Shown piece after piece: positions 48,733 to 58,044 of a DNA stretch of 64,000 nucleotides (its first letter is position 1; every line of letters starts with the position of its first letter). Under the pieces are notes generated by a model, which did not search any database, was not told where the DNA came from, and saw only the letters and a program-made list of their open reading frames with translations. The position numbers and the translations under genes were made by a program. This stretch comes from Aeromonas sobria (GTDB lineage Bacteria > Pseudomonadota > Gammaproteobacteria > Enterobacterales > Aeromonadaceae): assembly GCF_000820145.1 (NCBI RefSeq), contig NZ_CDBW01000017.1:248001-312000 (forward strand), read 5' to 3'.

Positions 48733-49944
48733 TCAGGCGATCCGTTCGATACGGGCCATGTAGAAACCGTCGAAGCCAGTCTCTGACGGGCTCACGGTGT
48801 GATCGTCACGCAGACGGAAGTTCTCGTTGGCCGCGAGGAACTTGTCCACCTGCTGACGGTTCTCCTGAGGCAGGATGGAGCAGGTTGCATAAACCAGCAG
48901 ACCACCCACCTTCACCATCTGGCTGTAACGCTGCAGGATCTCTTCTTGCAGTGCTACCAGCACCGGCAGACGCTCGGCAGTATCACGCCACTTGGCATCC
49001 GGATTGCGCTTGAGTACGCCAAGACCGGAGCAGGGCACGTCCAGCAGTACTCGATCCGCGGTCTCTTTGAGGCGCTTGACGGTCTTGCTGCTGGTGATGA
49101 CCCGGGTCTCCACGTTGTGGGCACCGGCGCGACGGGCGCGCTGCTTGAGGTTCTCCAGCTTCCACTCTTCTACATCCATTGCCAGCAGACGGCCCTTGCC
49201 CTGCATCATGGCAGCGATATGCAGGGTCTTGCCACCGGCACCGGCGCAGGCGTCGATGACCCGCATGCCCGGGGTCACTTCCAGCGCAGCTGCGACCAGC
49301 TGGGAGCCAGCGTCCTGCTGTTCAAAGCAGCCGTCGGCAAAGGCCTTGGTACGGAACAGGGCGGTATCAGAGGTGACCTGCAGCGCAGTATCAACACCCT
49401 CAACCGGGATGGTGGTGACATGCTCTTTGGCCAGAATGGCTTGCAGCTCTTCACGGGTGCACTTGAGGGTGTTGGCCCGCAGGTAGCGCTTGGGCATCCA
49501 GGCCAGGGCGGCACGCTCGGCCGGCCAGGCTTCGCCCAGCTGCTCGCTACCCAGCTTTTCCAGCCAGCTCGGGCAACCATCCATCAGCACCGGGTTCTTC
49601 TTCGCTTCGGTCAGACGGCGGCGAAAGGCCTCTTCATTGAAACGATCCAGAGTGGGGCGGTTAGGCTGGTCAATTTTGTGAAAAGCGTGCCAGGCATGCA
49701 GCAGCGGCCAGACATTTTTCTCGGCCTGACGCACCTGAATGCCGGTCAGGGCACAATAGAGGCTGAGACGACGCAGCAGGTCGCCGGTGACCAGGGCAAT
49801 CCTTGCCTGTTCTTGCGGTTTGAGTTCGATGCCAGAGAAGTGACGGGCATAGGCGCGGTCCAGGGTGAGACCCTGGCCCAGCACATCGTCAACAATGGCA
49901 ACGATCAGATCCCCGAAACGGGGCAACAGTGGGGACTTAAGCAT
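48733..49944 (-). CDS. RsmB/NOP-family RNA m5C methyltransferase
   Basis: 403 residues from ATG 49944, preceded by AAGG; the in-frame extension to 50022 lacks family sequence. An N-terminal helical region (1-~150) is followed by the SAM-dependent domain: GSQLVAAAL, MRVIDACAGAGGKTLHIAAMM (SAM motif), LAMDVEEWKLENLKQRARRAG, and the two catalytic cysteines in DVPCSGLGVLKRNPD and VYATCSILPQENRQQV. These mark cytosine-5 methylation of RNA. It is shorter than, and distinct from, RsmB and RsmF, so the exact rRNA or tRNA target is unknown. Confidence 0.85.
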   Translation of the reverse strand: MLKSPLLPRFGDLIVAIVDDVLGQGLTLDRAYARHFSGIELKPQEQARIALVTGDLLRRLSLYCALTGIQVRQAEKNVWPLLHAWHAFHKIDQPNRPTLDRFNEEAFRRRLTEAKKNPVLMDGCPSWLEKLGSEQLGEAWPAERAALAWMPKRYLRANTLKCTREELQAILAKEHVTTIPVEGVDTALQVTSDTALFRTKAFADGCFEQQDAGSQLVAAALEVTPGMRVIDACAGAGGKTLHIAAMMQGKGRLLAMDVEEWKLENLKQRARRAGAHNVETRVITSSKTVKRLKETADRVLLDVPCSGLGVLKRNPDAKWRDTAERLPVLVALQEEILQRYSQMVKVGGLLVYATCSILPQENRQQVDKFLAANENFRLRDDHTVSPSETGFDGFYMARIERIA

Positions 49945-50129
49945 GAGATTAACCTTGGCCAGATAAAGATGAACAGCACCTTTGTGAAGAGGGGCAGTTC
50001 TAAAATTGACAAATCCGCGCAATGATAGGGGTTAGACGGGGTTGGCGCAACACTCCCCATGGGGTGAGTGGCTGAAACACGGATGCCGTTGGTGGTTCAA
50101 ATGAATGCATGGATACAAGGATGACAAAA

Positions 50130-52112
50130 ATGCATGTGACCAAAAAATATTCGCTGGCCCTGCTGGTGGGCAGTTTGTTGGCCTCACCCAGCCTGATCGC
50201 CAGTGAGTGGAGCACCCTTGCCGCCCGAGCGACGGCCGCGACAGGTTATGAAGTACGAGCCAATCAGTTTCGGGTTGCCAAGGTGCCGCTCGACTATTTT
50301 GACGGGTTGCAAGCGGGGGCAAAGCAACTGACCCTCCCGCTACCTGATGGGGGTGAGGTCACCTTTACGCTGGAAGCTTATGACCTGCTGCCTGCAGACC
50401 TTGCTGCCAAATATCCGCAGATCCGTACCTTCAGGGGTCACAATCCGAGTCGCCCGCTTGATACCGGGCGTTTCGATCTGGGCCCACAGGGTTTCCATGC
50501 CATGTTCAGCCATCAGGGCAAGATGGTGTTTGTCGATCCACTTCGCAATGCCGAAGGGTATGCCGTCTATTACCAGCAGGATGCTCATAGCCGTCTGGAT
50601 GAGGAGGCTGACAGGGTGCTGGGTGCGCAGGTCAGCAAGCTGGCGCGCAAGGTGCAGGTGGATGGCAACGCCCGCAAGCGTTACACCATTGCCATCTCGG
50701 CGACGGGGGAATTTACTCAGTATCACGGTGGTTCCCAGGTGTTGGCGATGGCAGCTATCGCCACCTTGCTCAACCGGGTCAATCAGGTCTATCAGCGGGA
50801 TGTCGGGGCCGAGTTTGTATTGGCCACGGGTAACGACGAGGTGGTCTTCACCAATCCCGCAACTGATCCGTTTGATAATAATGACAATGATGCCCAGACC
50901 AATATCGGGGTGCAGGCATTGTATTTTACCAACATGAAGCTCGGTAACTTTGATATCGGCCATGTACTGAATACCGGTGGGGGCGGACTGGCTGGTTTGG
51001 CGGTGCTCTGTACCAACCAGAAGTCGAGTGGCATGTCCGGTTCAGCCACCCCGGTGGGGGATGCCTTTTTTGTCGACTATGTAGCCCATGAAATCGGTCA
51101 CCAGTTTGGCGCCGATCACACTTTCAACGGCACGAGCGGCAGTTGCGGTGGGGGTAACCGGGTTGCCAGTCAGGCCTATGAACCAGGTAGCGGCAGCTCG
51201 ATCATGGCGTATGCCGGCATCTGCGGTGAAGAGAACATTCAAGCCAACAGTGACCCTTACTTTCATAGCAAATCCATCGAACAGATGCGGTCACATATGG
51301 CAACGTATCCGAGTTGTGGCACGGCGCTCACGCTGGGCAACAGCACCCCGCAAGCGGTAGCCGGGAGGGATTATGTGATTCCGGCCAATACGCCATTTGC
51401 CTTGAATGAAGCTGGCTCTGATCTGGACGGGAATGCGTTGCTTTACAACTGGGAACAGATCGATCTGGGCACCGAATCGAGCAGCGCCGCGACTATGATC
51501 GATGATGGTACCCGCCCACTGTTTCGCTTTGTTGCTCCAACCCCATCGCCAGAGCGGATTTTGCCAAGCTTGCCATCGTTGCTTTCCGGTACTCTCGCCA
51601 AAGGGGATGCCTGGCCGACCACCAACCGGGATCTCAATTTCAGACTGACGGTACGCGATGGTCAGGGGGGAGTTGCCAGCGACGACATGAAAGTGCAGGT
51701 GGTCAAGACCAGCAGTGTGTTTCGCATCACCAACCCGTTTTATGGGGTGATGCTCACCCCGGGGGCGAGTCAAGCGCTCGCCTGGGATGTGGCAGGGACA
51801 GACCAGGCACCGATCAGCTGCAGCAAGGTCGACATCTCGGTGACCCAGGATGAGGGCGCCAACTGGACAATGCTTGCTGTCGGACAATCCAATAATGGCG
51901 CTGCAACGGTGACGCTGCCCGCCAATCTCACTAGCAGCGTCAGGCTGAAAGTGGCTTGCAGCGACAACATCTTCTTTGCCATCAGCCCCCTCAAACTGCC
52001 TCTGGTACAAGGTGGCTCGACTTCAGGCGGTGGTGGCGGTGGTGGTGGCGGGTCGCTCGGGTTGTGGACGCTGGCACTGGCGCTGCTCGGTTGGCATCGG
52101 AGGGATAAATGA
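50130..52112 (+). CDS. Secreted reprolysin-type zinc metalloprotease with GlyGly-CTERM tail (cassette 1)
   Basis: 660 residues from ATG 50130; AAGGA at 50117-50121 favours it over ATG 50109 and 50121. Signal peptide MHVTKKYSLALLVGSLLASP. The prodomain-like part runs to ~180. The catalytic domain has VAHEIGHQFGADHTFNG (zinc motif HExxHxxGxxH, H320-H330) and the met-turn SSIMAYAGICG. Two beta-sandwich-like regions follow (NTPFALNEAGSDLDGNALLYNWEQ, LTVRDGQGG). The C-terminus is S-(G)9-S, one hydrophobic helix and WHRRDK, the GlyGly-CTERM signal removed by rhombosortase after type II secretion. The stop overlaps the next gene by 4 nt (ATGA). Confidence 0.9.
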   Translation: MHVTKKYSLALLVGSLLASPSLIASEWSTLAARATAATGYEVRANQFRVAKVPLDYFDGLQAGAKQLTLPLPDGGEVTFTLEAYDLLPADLAAKYPQIRTFRGHNPSRPLDTGRFDLGPQGFHAMFSHQGKMVFVDPLRNAEGYAVYYQQDAHSRLDEEADRVLGAQVSKLARKVQVDGNARKRYTIAISATGEFTQYHGGSQVLAMAAIATLLNRVNQVYQRDVGAEFVLATGNDEVVFTNPATDPFDNNDNDAQTNIGVQALYFTNMKLGNFDIGHVLNTGGGGLAGLAVLCTNQKSSGMSGSATPVGDAFFVDYVAHEIGHQFGADHTFNGTSGSCGGGNRVASQAYEPGSGSSIMAYAGICGEENIQANSDPYFHSKSIEQMRSHMATYPSCGTALTLGNSTPQAVAGRDYVIPANTPFALNEAGSDLDGNALLYNWEQIDLGTESSSAATMIDDGTRPLFRFVAPTPSPERILPSLPSLLSGTLAKGDAWPTTNRDLNFRLTVRDGQGGVASDDMKVQVVKTSSVFRITNPFYGVMLTPGASQALAWDVAGTDQAPISCSKVDISVTQDEGANWTMLAVGQSNNGAATVTLPANLTSSVRLKVACSDNIFFAISPLKLPLVQGGSTSGGGGGGGGGSLGLWTLALALLGWHRRDK

Positions 52113-52438
52113 GAGGCGTCTGGGGGCTGCTGTTCGCTTTGCTCGGCGGTTGTCAGGCCGATGCCAGTCCCCTTGAGCAGGAGGTCACGGCCAACTTAGC
52201 CAAACAGGATTACCGCCTGATTGTGCGAGCCGGGCGAGGCGAGGTGGCCCCCGGCATTGCTGCAGAGCAGCAGGCAGCGGCCAAGGGACGTTGTGGTGTG
52301 CGTTATCTCGATGGGTTGGGTGATGTGATAAGGCCTGGCCAGCAAGAGATACATGCCAAACTGAGTGCTTACGCCAGCGAGTATAACCAGCGTATTGTGA
52401 CTTACTGTCCATCGGCATCGGGTGCTGACAAGCAGTAA
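52109..52438 (+). CDS. Small exported protein partner, cassette 1
   Basis: 109 residues. MRGVWGLLFALLGGCQADAS is an export signal; LLGGC may be a lipobox. The mature part has QDYRLIVRAGRGEVAPG, RCGVRYLDGLGDVI and a C-terminal YNQRIVTYC, with two cysteines that could form a disulfide. It is paralogous to the 54633-54968 protein (shared QDYRLIVR, GRG, APG, RCGVRYL, GDVI, YN-R and Cys) but I know no named family. Overlaps the protease stop by 4 nt, implying coupled synthesis. Roles as protease chaperone, inhibitor or substrate binder are guesses. Confidence 0.8.
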   Translation: MRGVWGLLFALLGGCQADASPLEQEVTANLAKQDYRLIVRAGRGEVAPGIAAEQQAAAKGRCGVRYLDGLGDVIRPGQQEIHAKLSAYASEYNQRIVTYCPSASGADKQ

Positions 52439-52488
52439 TACGCCAATGAACCAATCCAAATAGGGGATCCTCAGCCCCATAGCTATCC

Positions 52489-52519
52489 GTGAAGGCGCCA
52501 ATGGCGCCTTCACGTTTTT
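52489..52519 (+). terminator. Terminator between the two protease cassettes
   Basis: GTGAAGGCGCC/GGCGCCTTCAC with an AAT loop (52489-52513), then G and five T. It shows the cassettes are separate transcripts. Confidence 0.9.
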
Positions 52520-52689
52520 CCGCTGTTGAATGGGGTCAGTCTGTCTCGCCAGAAATGGGGAGAGCGGTAGTAGCAGGATTTTTAGGCGTGATAGAGGTTT
52601 TGTGCGGATTTTCTTTTCTGTCTGTCACGCATATCGTCCATTCACGCTGCACCATACTTGTGGTCACCAAGGTAGGGCAAGGAGGCTCT

Positions 52690-54654
52690 ATGAAGCATGG
52701 CATTGCGGTGATTATCACCAGTTTGTCTGTTCAGGTTGCGGCAGAACCCCAGTGGACCTTCATGGATGAGAGCTTGGAAAGGGGGGGGAGCTATGATGTG
52801 CGAGCAGACAAGGTAAGAGTGGTCGTTCCGGGCCAGCCTTTTGAACCCGGGCATCTTGCCAGTGTGTTGACCTTGCCACTCCCTGATGGCACTACGGTGC
52901 AGTTTGATGTTTATCCCAATGCCCTGCTCCCTGATGCTTTGGCCCAGCGTTACCCTTCTATCAACACCTACAGCGGTAAGGCCATCGATCAGGCGACGGA
53001 GACTGGTCGATTCGATGTCACTATGCATGGTTTTCACGGTATGTTTACTCACAAGGGGCGTACATTTTATATCGATCCGCTACAGGACGGTTTCTCCTAT
53101 GCCGTTTATGAGCAGCAGGATGCTTGGCGGCGACAGGATGTGGATCAGGTGATTGATCCTCATGGTATAGATCAGGAGCGAGCTGTTCTGGTCGATGGCA
53201 ATCTGCGTAAGCGCTACACCATCGCCATCTCGGCAACGGGGGAATATACCCAGTATCACGGTGGTACCAAGGCCGCAGCACTCTCGGCCATTGCAACACT
53301 GCTTAACCGGGTCAACGAAGTCTATCGCCGTGATGTGGGTGCCGAGTTCCAGCTTGCGGCCGATACGGACAAGGTGATTTTCACTGATCCTGCGACGGAT
53401 CCTTTCACCAACTCGACCCAGGATATTGCGATCAATCAGACCCAGCAGGGGTTGTTGCTCAATCCTTCCTTTGATTTGGGCCATCTGCTGGCGACATCAG
53501 GCGGCGGTGTCGCGACCCTGAGATCCCTGTGCAACCCGTTTAGCCGTTCACGGGGCATGACGGGTGGCTCACCGCCTGTCGGCGATGCCTTCTTTATTGA
53601 TTATGTGGCGCATGAGCTGGGGCATCAGTTGGGTGCCGAACACTCTTTCAACGGCATGGCCGATAGTTGTGCAACGGGTCGTAAGGCTAACTCAGCTTGG
53701 GAGCCGGGCAGTGGCTCGACCATCATGGCCTATGCCGGGATCTGTGGTGAAGAGAATCTGCAGGTTAACAGTACGCCTTTCTTTCACAGCAAGTCGATCG
53801 AGCAGATGCGAACCCTGATGGCCTCTTTGCCCTCCTGCGGCACAGACTTGGTGCTTGCCAATAACGCGCCGGTCGTGGATGCGGGGGGGGATAGGGTGAT
53901 CCCCGCAAATACGCCTTTCACTCTTGTCGGTAGCGCGCTGGATCTGGACGGTAATCCCTTGAGTTACACCTGGGAGCAGGTTGATCTTGGCAATGCGTCC
54001 TACAGTATGGCAACCATGGTGGATGATGGAACCCGCCCACTGTTTCGCTATGTTTCTCCGACATCGGATCCCCGCAGAACCTTGCCTGCCATGAGCTCTC
54101 TGATATCGGGTGTATTGGCCAAAGGAGAGGCATGGCCTGCGACCAATCGCAATCTCCAGTTCCGTCTTACCGTGCGCGATGGCCAGGGGGCGGTGAGCAG
54201 TGATGAAATGGTGGTTCAGGTGATCAATACCGGCGCGGCATTTGCCATCACTGCTCCGCAGGTCGGCTCCATGGTGGCGGGTAGCACTCAGCTAGTGACA
54301 TGGAATGTTGCTGGGACCGATCAGCCTCCTATCAATTGTCCCAGCGTGGATTTGGCACTGACACAGAATGGCGGATCTAGCTGGACGACGCTGGCAAGCG
54401 GGCTTGCCAATAACGGTTCGGCCAGTGTGGTGTTGCCTGCACCGTTGACCAGCACGGCCAGGCTGAAGCTGGCATGCAGCAATAATATTTTTTTCTCTAT
54501 CAATGGGATAAGAGGTAATGCGTCGGCCACTACGGAAAGTGCAACTGTCATTACCGACAACAGTGCGGGTGGCGGCGGTGGTGGTGGTGCGGTTAGTATC
54601 ATTGTGATCATCCTGATGGGAGGTGCAGCTGGATGGCGCAGGTATTACGGTTAG
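52690..54654 (+). CDS. Secreted reprolysin-type zinc metalloprotease with GlyGly-CTERM tail (cassette 2)
   Basis: 654 residues from ATG 52690, which has a perfect GGAGG site (52681-52685). An in-frame extension back to 52489 lies inside the terminator and is rejected. Signal peptide MKHGIAVIITSLSVQVAA. VAHELGHQLGAEHSFNG places the zinc site at H308-H318, with STIMAYAGICGEENLQV as met-turn. Colinear with cassette 1 along its length (e.g. KRYTIAISATGEYTQYHGG, AIATLLNRVNEVYRRDVGAEF). It ends NSA-(G)7-AVSIIVIILMGGAAGWRRYYG, a GlyGly-CTERM signal. Codons look slightly less GC-rich than cassette 1. Confidence 0.9.
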   Translation: MKHGIAVIITSLSVQVAAEPQWTFMDESLERGGSYDVRADKVRVVVPGQPFEPGHLASVLTLPLPDGTTVQFDVYPNALLPDALAQRYPSINTYSGKAIDQATETGRFDVTMHGFHGMFTHKGRTFYIDPLQDGFSYAVYEQQDAWRRQDVDQVIDPHGIDQERAVLVDGNLRKRYTIAISATGEYTQYHGGTKAAALSAIATLLNRVNEVYRRDVGAEFQLAADTDKVIFTDPATDPFTNSTQDIAINQTQQGLLLNPSFDLGHLLATSGGGVATLRSLCNPFSRSRGMTGGSPPVGDAFFIDYVAHELGHQLGAEHSFNGMADSCATGRKANSAWEPGSGSTIMAYAGICGEENLQVNSTPFFHSKSIEQMRTLMASLPSCGTDLVLANNAPVVDAGGDRVIPANTPFTLVGSALDLDGNPLSYTWEQVDLGNASYSMATMVDDGTRPLFRYVSPTSDPRRTLPAMSSLISGVLAKGEAWPATNRNLQFRLTVRDGQGAVSSDEMVVQVINTGAAFAITAPQVGSMVAGSTQLVTWNVAGTDQPPINCPSVDLALTQNGGSSWTTLASGLANNGSASVVLPAPLTSTARLKLACSNNIFFSINGIRGNASATTESATVITDNSAGGGGGGGAVSIIVIILMGGAAGWRRYYG

Positions 54655-54968
54655 TCGTCAGTTTGCTGTTTCTGCATATCTGCGCGGCGCCTGTTGTGGC
54701 CGCATCACTGACCGAGGTAATAGATGAGAGTCTTACCGCTCAGGATTATCGGCTCATCGTGCGCGGTGGGCGCGGCGGCATGGCCCCGGGGGTTGTGGAG
54801 TCATTGCAAGCAGAAGCGAGAACCCGATGCGGAGTGCGTTATCTGGAAGGGTTCGGTGATGTGATTGAGATTGGCAAGGAGGCCGAGTTCGAACAGCGGG
54901 TTGACTATGCCACCCGATATAATCGACGGATGCTGGAAAAGTGCATGCCGGAGGCAATCGCGAGGTAA
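54633..54968 (+). CDS. Small exported protein partner, cassette 2
   Basis: 111 residues, overlapping the protease gene by 22 nt with GGGAGG before its ATG. Signal peptide MAQVLRLVVSLLFLHICA...VVAAS. The mature part shows AQDYRLIVRGGRGGMAPG, RCGVRYLEGFGDVIEIG and YATRYNRRMLEKC, paralogous to the cassette 1 partner. The conserved pair order (protease then this gene) in both cassettes suggests a functional link. Confidence 0.8.
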   Translation: MAQVLRLVVSLLFLHICAAPVVAASLTEVIDESLTAQDYRLIVRGGRGGMAPGVVESLQAEARTRCGVRYLEGFGDVIEIGKEAEFEQRVDYATRYNRRMLEKCMPEAIAR

Positions 54969-54985
54969 TCGATGGCCGTGACATA

Positions 54986-55013
54986 CAGCGGGGAGGCAGT
55001 TGCCTCCCCGCTG
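54986..55013 (+). terminator. Hairpin after cassette 2
   Basis: CAGCGGGGAGGCA with TGCCTCCCCGCTG; a 13-bp perfect stem, with no clear T-run afterwards. Confidence 0.6.
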
Positions 55014-55108
55014 CGTTATGGCTTGTCACCGCAAGAGGGGCGGAGCACAATGCCTGCGTCACTCTCTTGATGGTCGTGGAACCATTATTTATTTGAAGGA
55101 AAATCAAG

Positions 55109-55747
55109 ATGATGGATGTTGCTGATCTGCGCCGTGAATACTGCCGTGGCGGGCTGCACCGTGCCGATTTGCCGGCCGATCCGCTGGCGCTGTTCGAGAA
55201 GTGGTTGGCGCAGGCCTGTGAGGCCAAACTGACTGATCCCACCGCCATGGTGGTAGCGACGGTGGATGCCGATGGTCAGCCCTGGCAGCGCACCGTGCTG
55301 CTCAAGCACTACGACGCCCAGGGGATGGTCTTTTACACCAACATGGGCAGCCGCAAAGCGCACCAGCTGGAAGGTAACCCCCGTATCAGCCTGCTCTTCC
55401 CTTGGCACACCCTCGACCGTCAGGTTCATGTGACCGGCCGGGTGGAGAAGATGAGCACCTTCGAGGTGATGAAGTATTTCCACAGCCGCCCCAAGGATAG
55501 CCAGATCGCCGCCTGGGTTTCCAAGCAGTCGACCCGTATCTCGGCCCGCGGCGTGCTGGAGGCCAAGTTCCTCGAGCTCAAGCAGAAGTTTGCCAATGGC
55601 GACGTGCCGCTGCCGAGCTTCTGGGGTGGCTTCAGGGTGGTGATCGAGACGGTAGAGTTCTGGCAGGGTGGCGAACATCGGCTGCACGACCGCTTCTACT
55701 ACACCCGCGAAGGGGATGGCTGGCACATCGAGCGTCTGGCCCCCTGA
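55109..55747 (+). CDS. pdxH: Pyridoxamine 5'-phosphate oxidase
   Basis: 212 residues. Oxidises pyridoxine- or pyridoxamine-5'-phosphate to PLP with FMN. Signatures: [85 protein letters not shown] (substrate site) and the C-terminal [27 protein letters not shown] and W-x-RL-P tail. AAGGAAAATCAAG precedes the start. Confidence 0.96.
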   Translation: MMDVADLRREYCRGGLHRADLPADPLALFEKWLAQACEAKLTDPTAMVVATVDADGQPWQRTVLLKHYDAQGMVFYTNMGSRKAHQLEGNPRISLLFPWHTLDRQVHVTGRVEKMSTFEVMKYFHSRPKDSQIAAWVSKQSTRISARGVLEAKFLELKQKFANGDVPLPSFWGGFRVVIETVEFWQGGEHRLHDRFYYTREGDGWHIERLAP

Positions 55748-55783
55748 TCGCGCTGTTCAAATCCGTTTTCACAAGGAGTGTGT

Positions 55784-56398
55784 ATGCGTCTGTATGGAGA
55801 TCTGCGTTCCGGCAACTGCTACAAGGTGTGGCTGCTGGCCCGCTGGCTGGATCTGCCCCTTGAGTGGGTAGAGGTGGATATTCAGGCGGGGGATACCCGT
55901 ACCCCCGCGTTTCTGGCCATGAACCCCAATGGCAAGATCCCAGTGCTGGAGATGGGCCAAGGCGATGCGCTGGCTGAATCCAACGCCATCCTCTTCTATC
56001 TGGCGCAAGGCAGCGCCTTGTGGCCCACCGATCCGCGCCAGCAGGCCGAGGTGCTCAAGTGGATGTTCTTCGAGCAGTACAGCCATGAGCCCTATATCGC
56101 GGTGGCCCGCTTTATCGTTCACTATCTCGGCCGCCCCGAGTCGCAGGAGGCGCGGCTCGACGGGCTGAAAGCCGGTGGCGAGAAGGCGCTGGCGGTGATG
56201 GAGCAACAGTTGAAACAGAGCCCCTACCTGTGCGGCGATGCCCCGACCATCGCCGATATCGCCCTTTATGCCTATACCCACGTGGCAGAGGAGGGGATCT
56301 TCTCCCTGCAGGGGTGGCCAGCCATTCGTAGCTGGATCGCCCGTATCGAAGCCCACCCCCGCCACCGGACGCTGCCTGCGGCCTGTCAGGTCAGCTGA
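55784..56398 (+). CDS. Glutathione S-transferase family protein
   Basis: 204 residues from ATG 55784, with AAGGAG upstream (a GTG at 55778 is less well spaced). The thioredoxin-like N-terminal half has LYGDLRSGNCYKVWLLARWL, PNGKIPVLEM (cis-proline) and LAESNAILFYLA, binding glutathione. The helical C-terminal half has PYLCGDAPTIADIALYAYTH. It belongs to the broad bacterial GST class; substrate unknown. Its stop overlaps the next start by one nt (TGATG), so the downstream gene is probably translationally coupled. Confidence 0.9.
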   Translation: MRLYGDLRSGNCYKVWLLARWLDLPLEWVEVDIQAGDTRTPAFLAMNPNGKIPVLEMGQGDALAESNAILFYLAQGSALWPTDPRQQAEVLKWMFFEQYSHEPYIAVARFIVHYLGRPESQEARLDGLKAGGEKALAVMEQQLKQSPYLCGDAPTIADIALYAYTHVAEEGIFSLQGWPAIRSWIARIEAHPRHRTLPAACQVS

Positions 56399-58038
56399 TG
56401 GAACTGCTGATCGAGGCGACACTGTGGCAGCCGCAGTGGGCTGCGCTGTTGCGGCACTGGCAGCAGCAAGGCCATCGCTGGCAACTGCTGCTGGGCAAAG
56501 AGGCGGCGGCCGCCCTCGATCAAAGCAATGCTTCCTGGGCGAGTTGTCCCCCTGACGGGGTGCTTTGCCCGGGGGCCTTGCTGGCTGCCTGGCTCGATGG
56601 GGATCTGCTGGCGGATTTTCATGCTGATCCCAGTCGCCAGATCCTGATCAGCGCCTCTACCTCGCTGCTGACCCTCGCCAAGGAGCAGGGGCTGCTGACC
56701 CTTGGTCCGGTGGGGGCCGATCTGCCGCTCACCGCCGATGCCGATTTGGGCGCCGTGCTCAATCGCCTGCTGGCGCGCCGCGTGATGATACCTATGTTGG
56801 CCGAGGATTCGCACGCCGCTGGCGTGGTGCTGCGGCCACTGCAGGCTGCCGATGATCGCGAGATAGTGCGCTACTGCAGCGACGAGGCGCTGGCCCGCTA
56901 CACCCTCAATATTCCTCACCCCTATCCGCCAGAGGGGGCCCGTGACTGGCTGGCGCTCAGCTGGCGCAAGGCTGCGCTTGGGCTTGGCTGGAGCTGGGCC
57001 ATCACCTTGCCAGAGGAGGGTGGGGCTGCGCTGGTCGGGGTGATCTCCCTGCATTGGAATGGCGAGCTCGCCTGGTGGGTCGGCGTGCCCTGGCAGAATC
57101 GCGGTCTGGCGACCCGGGCCGCCGGCTTGGTCAAGGCGTTTGCCTTTGACCAACTGCAACTGCCTGCGCTGACGGCTCGCCATATGCCAGACAATTTAGC
57201 CTCCGGCCGGGTGATGGCAAAACTGGGGATGCACTATCGCGGGCGGCGCCATATCAGCGGTCGTCAGCCGTGCGAGGTGAGCTACTGGCGACTGGATCGT
57301 CCCCTCTCCTTGCCTGCCCCCCTGCTTGATGAGGTCACTCGCTGGCTTGAAGATGAGCGGATCGCTGTGGTGATCCTGCGCGATCCTGCAACGGCCAATC
57401 GGCAGAGTGCCAATGGCAAGCTGGCCATCTCGCTCTTTGTGGATGAGACCGGAACGGGGCAGGATCCCTGCCGTCTGCTTTGCCCGCCGCATCTTGAGGG
57501 GAGGCTGGATCTGCACTGTTACCCCGTTGCCCTGCTGGAGCAGGCCGAGCCGGATCAGTTGCCCCATCTTGGCGACGTGTTGCTTAAAGACAGGGATGAA
57601 CAGGGGTTGGCATGGCTGCTACAACTGGCGGCGCTGCAGCGTCAGGGGCCTGATCTGCTCAGCCGCGAGGAGCGAGCATCGAGGCTGCACTGGTTCAACC
57701 AATTGATGGCGCAGGCGCTGGGCGGCCATGGTGACTCGCCGCAGATGCGCTACCAGCAGTTACGGCTGCTGGTGGAGTTGCCGGAGCTGGCCGACGAGCT
57801 GGATGGCTGTTGGCATCAAGCGCCCGAACTGACCTTCGAGCGGCTGGTGCGGGAGGCTCCTGCCCTTTGGCTGGCCTACCGTGAGGTGATGAACAGGGTC
57901 ACGCCAGCTACGCTACGTGCCTTGCAGCAGCAGTTTGCAGCTCGTTTTCCTGAGTGCACCCTCCCATTTTTGGACAAAGGTACTCAGAATGACCAGCAGT
58001 TGTGTGGAATAATGCCCGCTCTGCTGTACGAGGAGTAA
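56398..58038 (+). CDS. Multi-module GNAT acetyltransferase protein
   Basis: 546 residues. Only the middle is recognised with confidence: residues ~145-290 form a RimJ/RimL-type GNAT domain (VVLRPLQAADDREIVRYCSDEALARYTL, WVGVPWQNRGLATRAAGLVKAFAF as the acetyl-CoA loop, NLASGRVMAKLGMHYRGRR). The first ~140 residues (DGDLLADFHADPSRQILISAS...) and the last ~240 are additional. The C-terminal part begins with RIAVVILRDPATANRQSANGKLAISLFVDE, faintly like a minimal nucleotidyltransferase fold, then helices. One-nt overlap with the GST gene and 6-nt spacing to yhbS suggest an operon. Function unknown. Confidence 0.75.
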   Translation: MELLIEATLWQPQWAALLRHWQQQGHRWQLLLGKEAAAALDQSNASWASCPPDGVLCPGALLAAWLDGDLLADFHADPSRQILISASTSLLTLAKEQGLLTLGPVGADLPLTADADLGAVLNRLLARRVMIPMLAEDSHAAGVVLRPLQAADDREIVRYCSDEALARYTLNIPHPYPPEGARDWLALSWRKAALGLGWSWAITLPEEGGAALVGVISLHWNGELAWWVGVPWQNRGLATRAAGLVKAFAFDQLQLPALTARHMPDNLASGRVMAKLGMHYRGRRHISGRQPCEVSYWRLDRPLSLPAPLLDEVTRWLEDERIAVVILRDPATANRQSANGKLAISLFVDETGTGQDPCRLLCPPHLEGRLDLHCYPVALLEQAEPDQLPHLGDVLLKDRDEQGLAWLLQLAALQRQGPDLLSREERASRLHWFNQLMAQALGGHGDSPQMRYQQLRLLVELPELADELDGCWHQAPELTFERLVREAPALWLAYREVMNRVTPATLRALQQQFAARFPECTLPFLDKGTQNDQQLCGIMPALLYEE

Positions 58039-58044
58039 CGTTGT

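Noticed and set aside
52489-52689. N-terminal extension of the second protease
   Set aside because: It begins inside the terminator stem and has no signal peptide; ATG 52690 has a perfect GGAGG site and a signal peptide.
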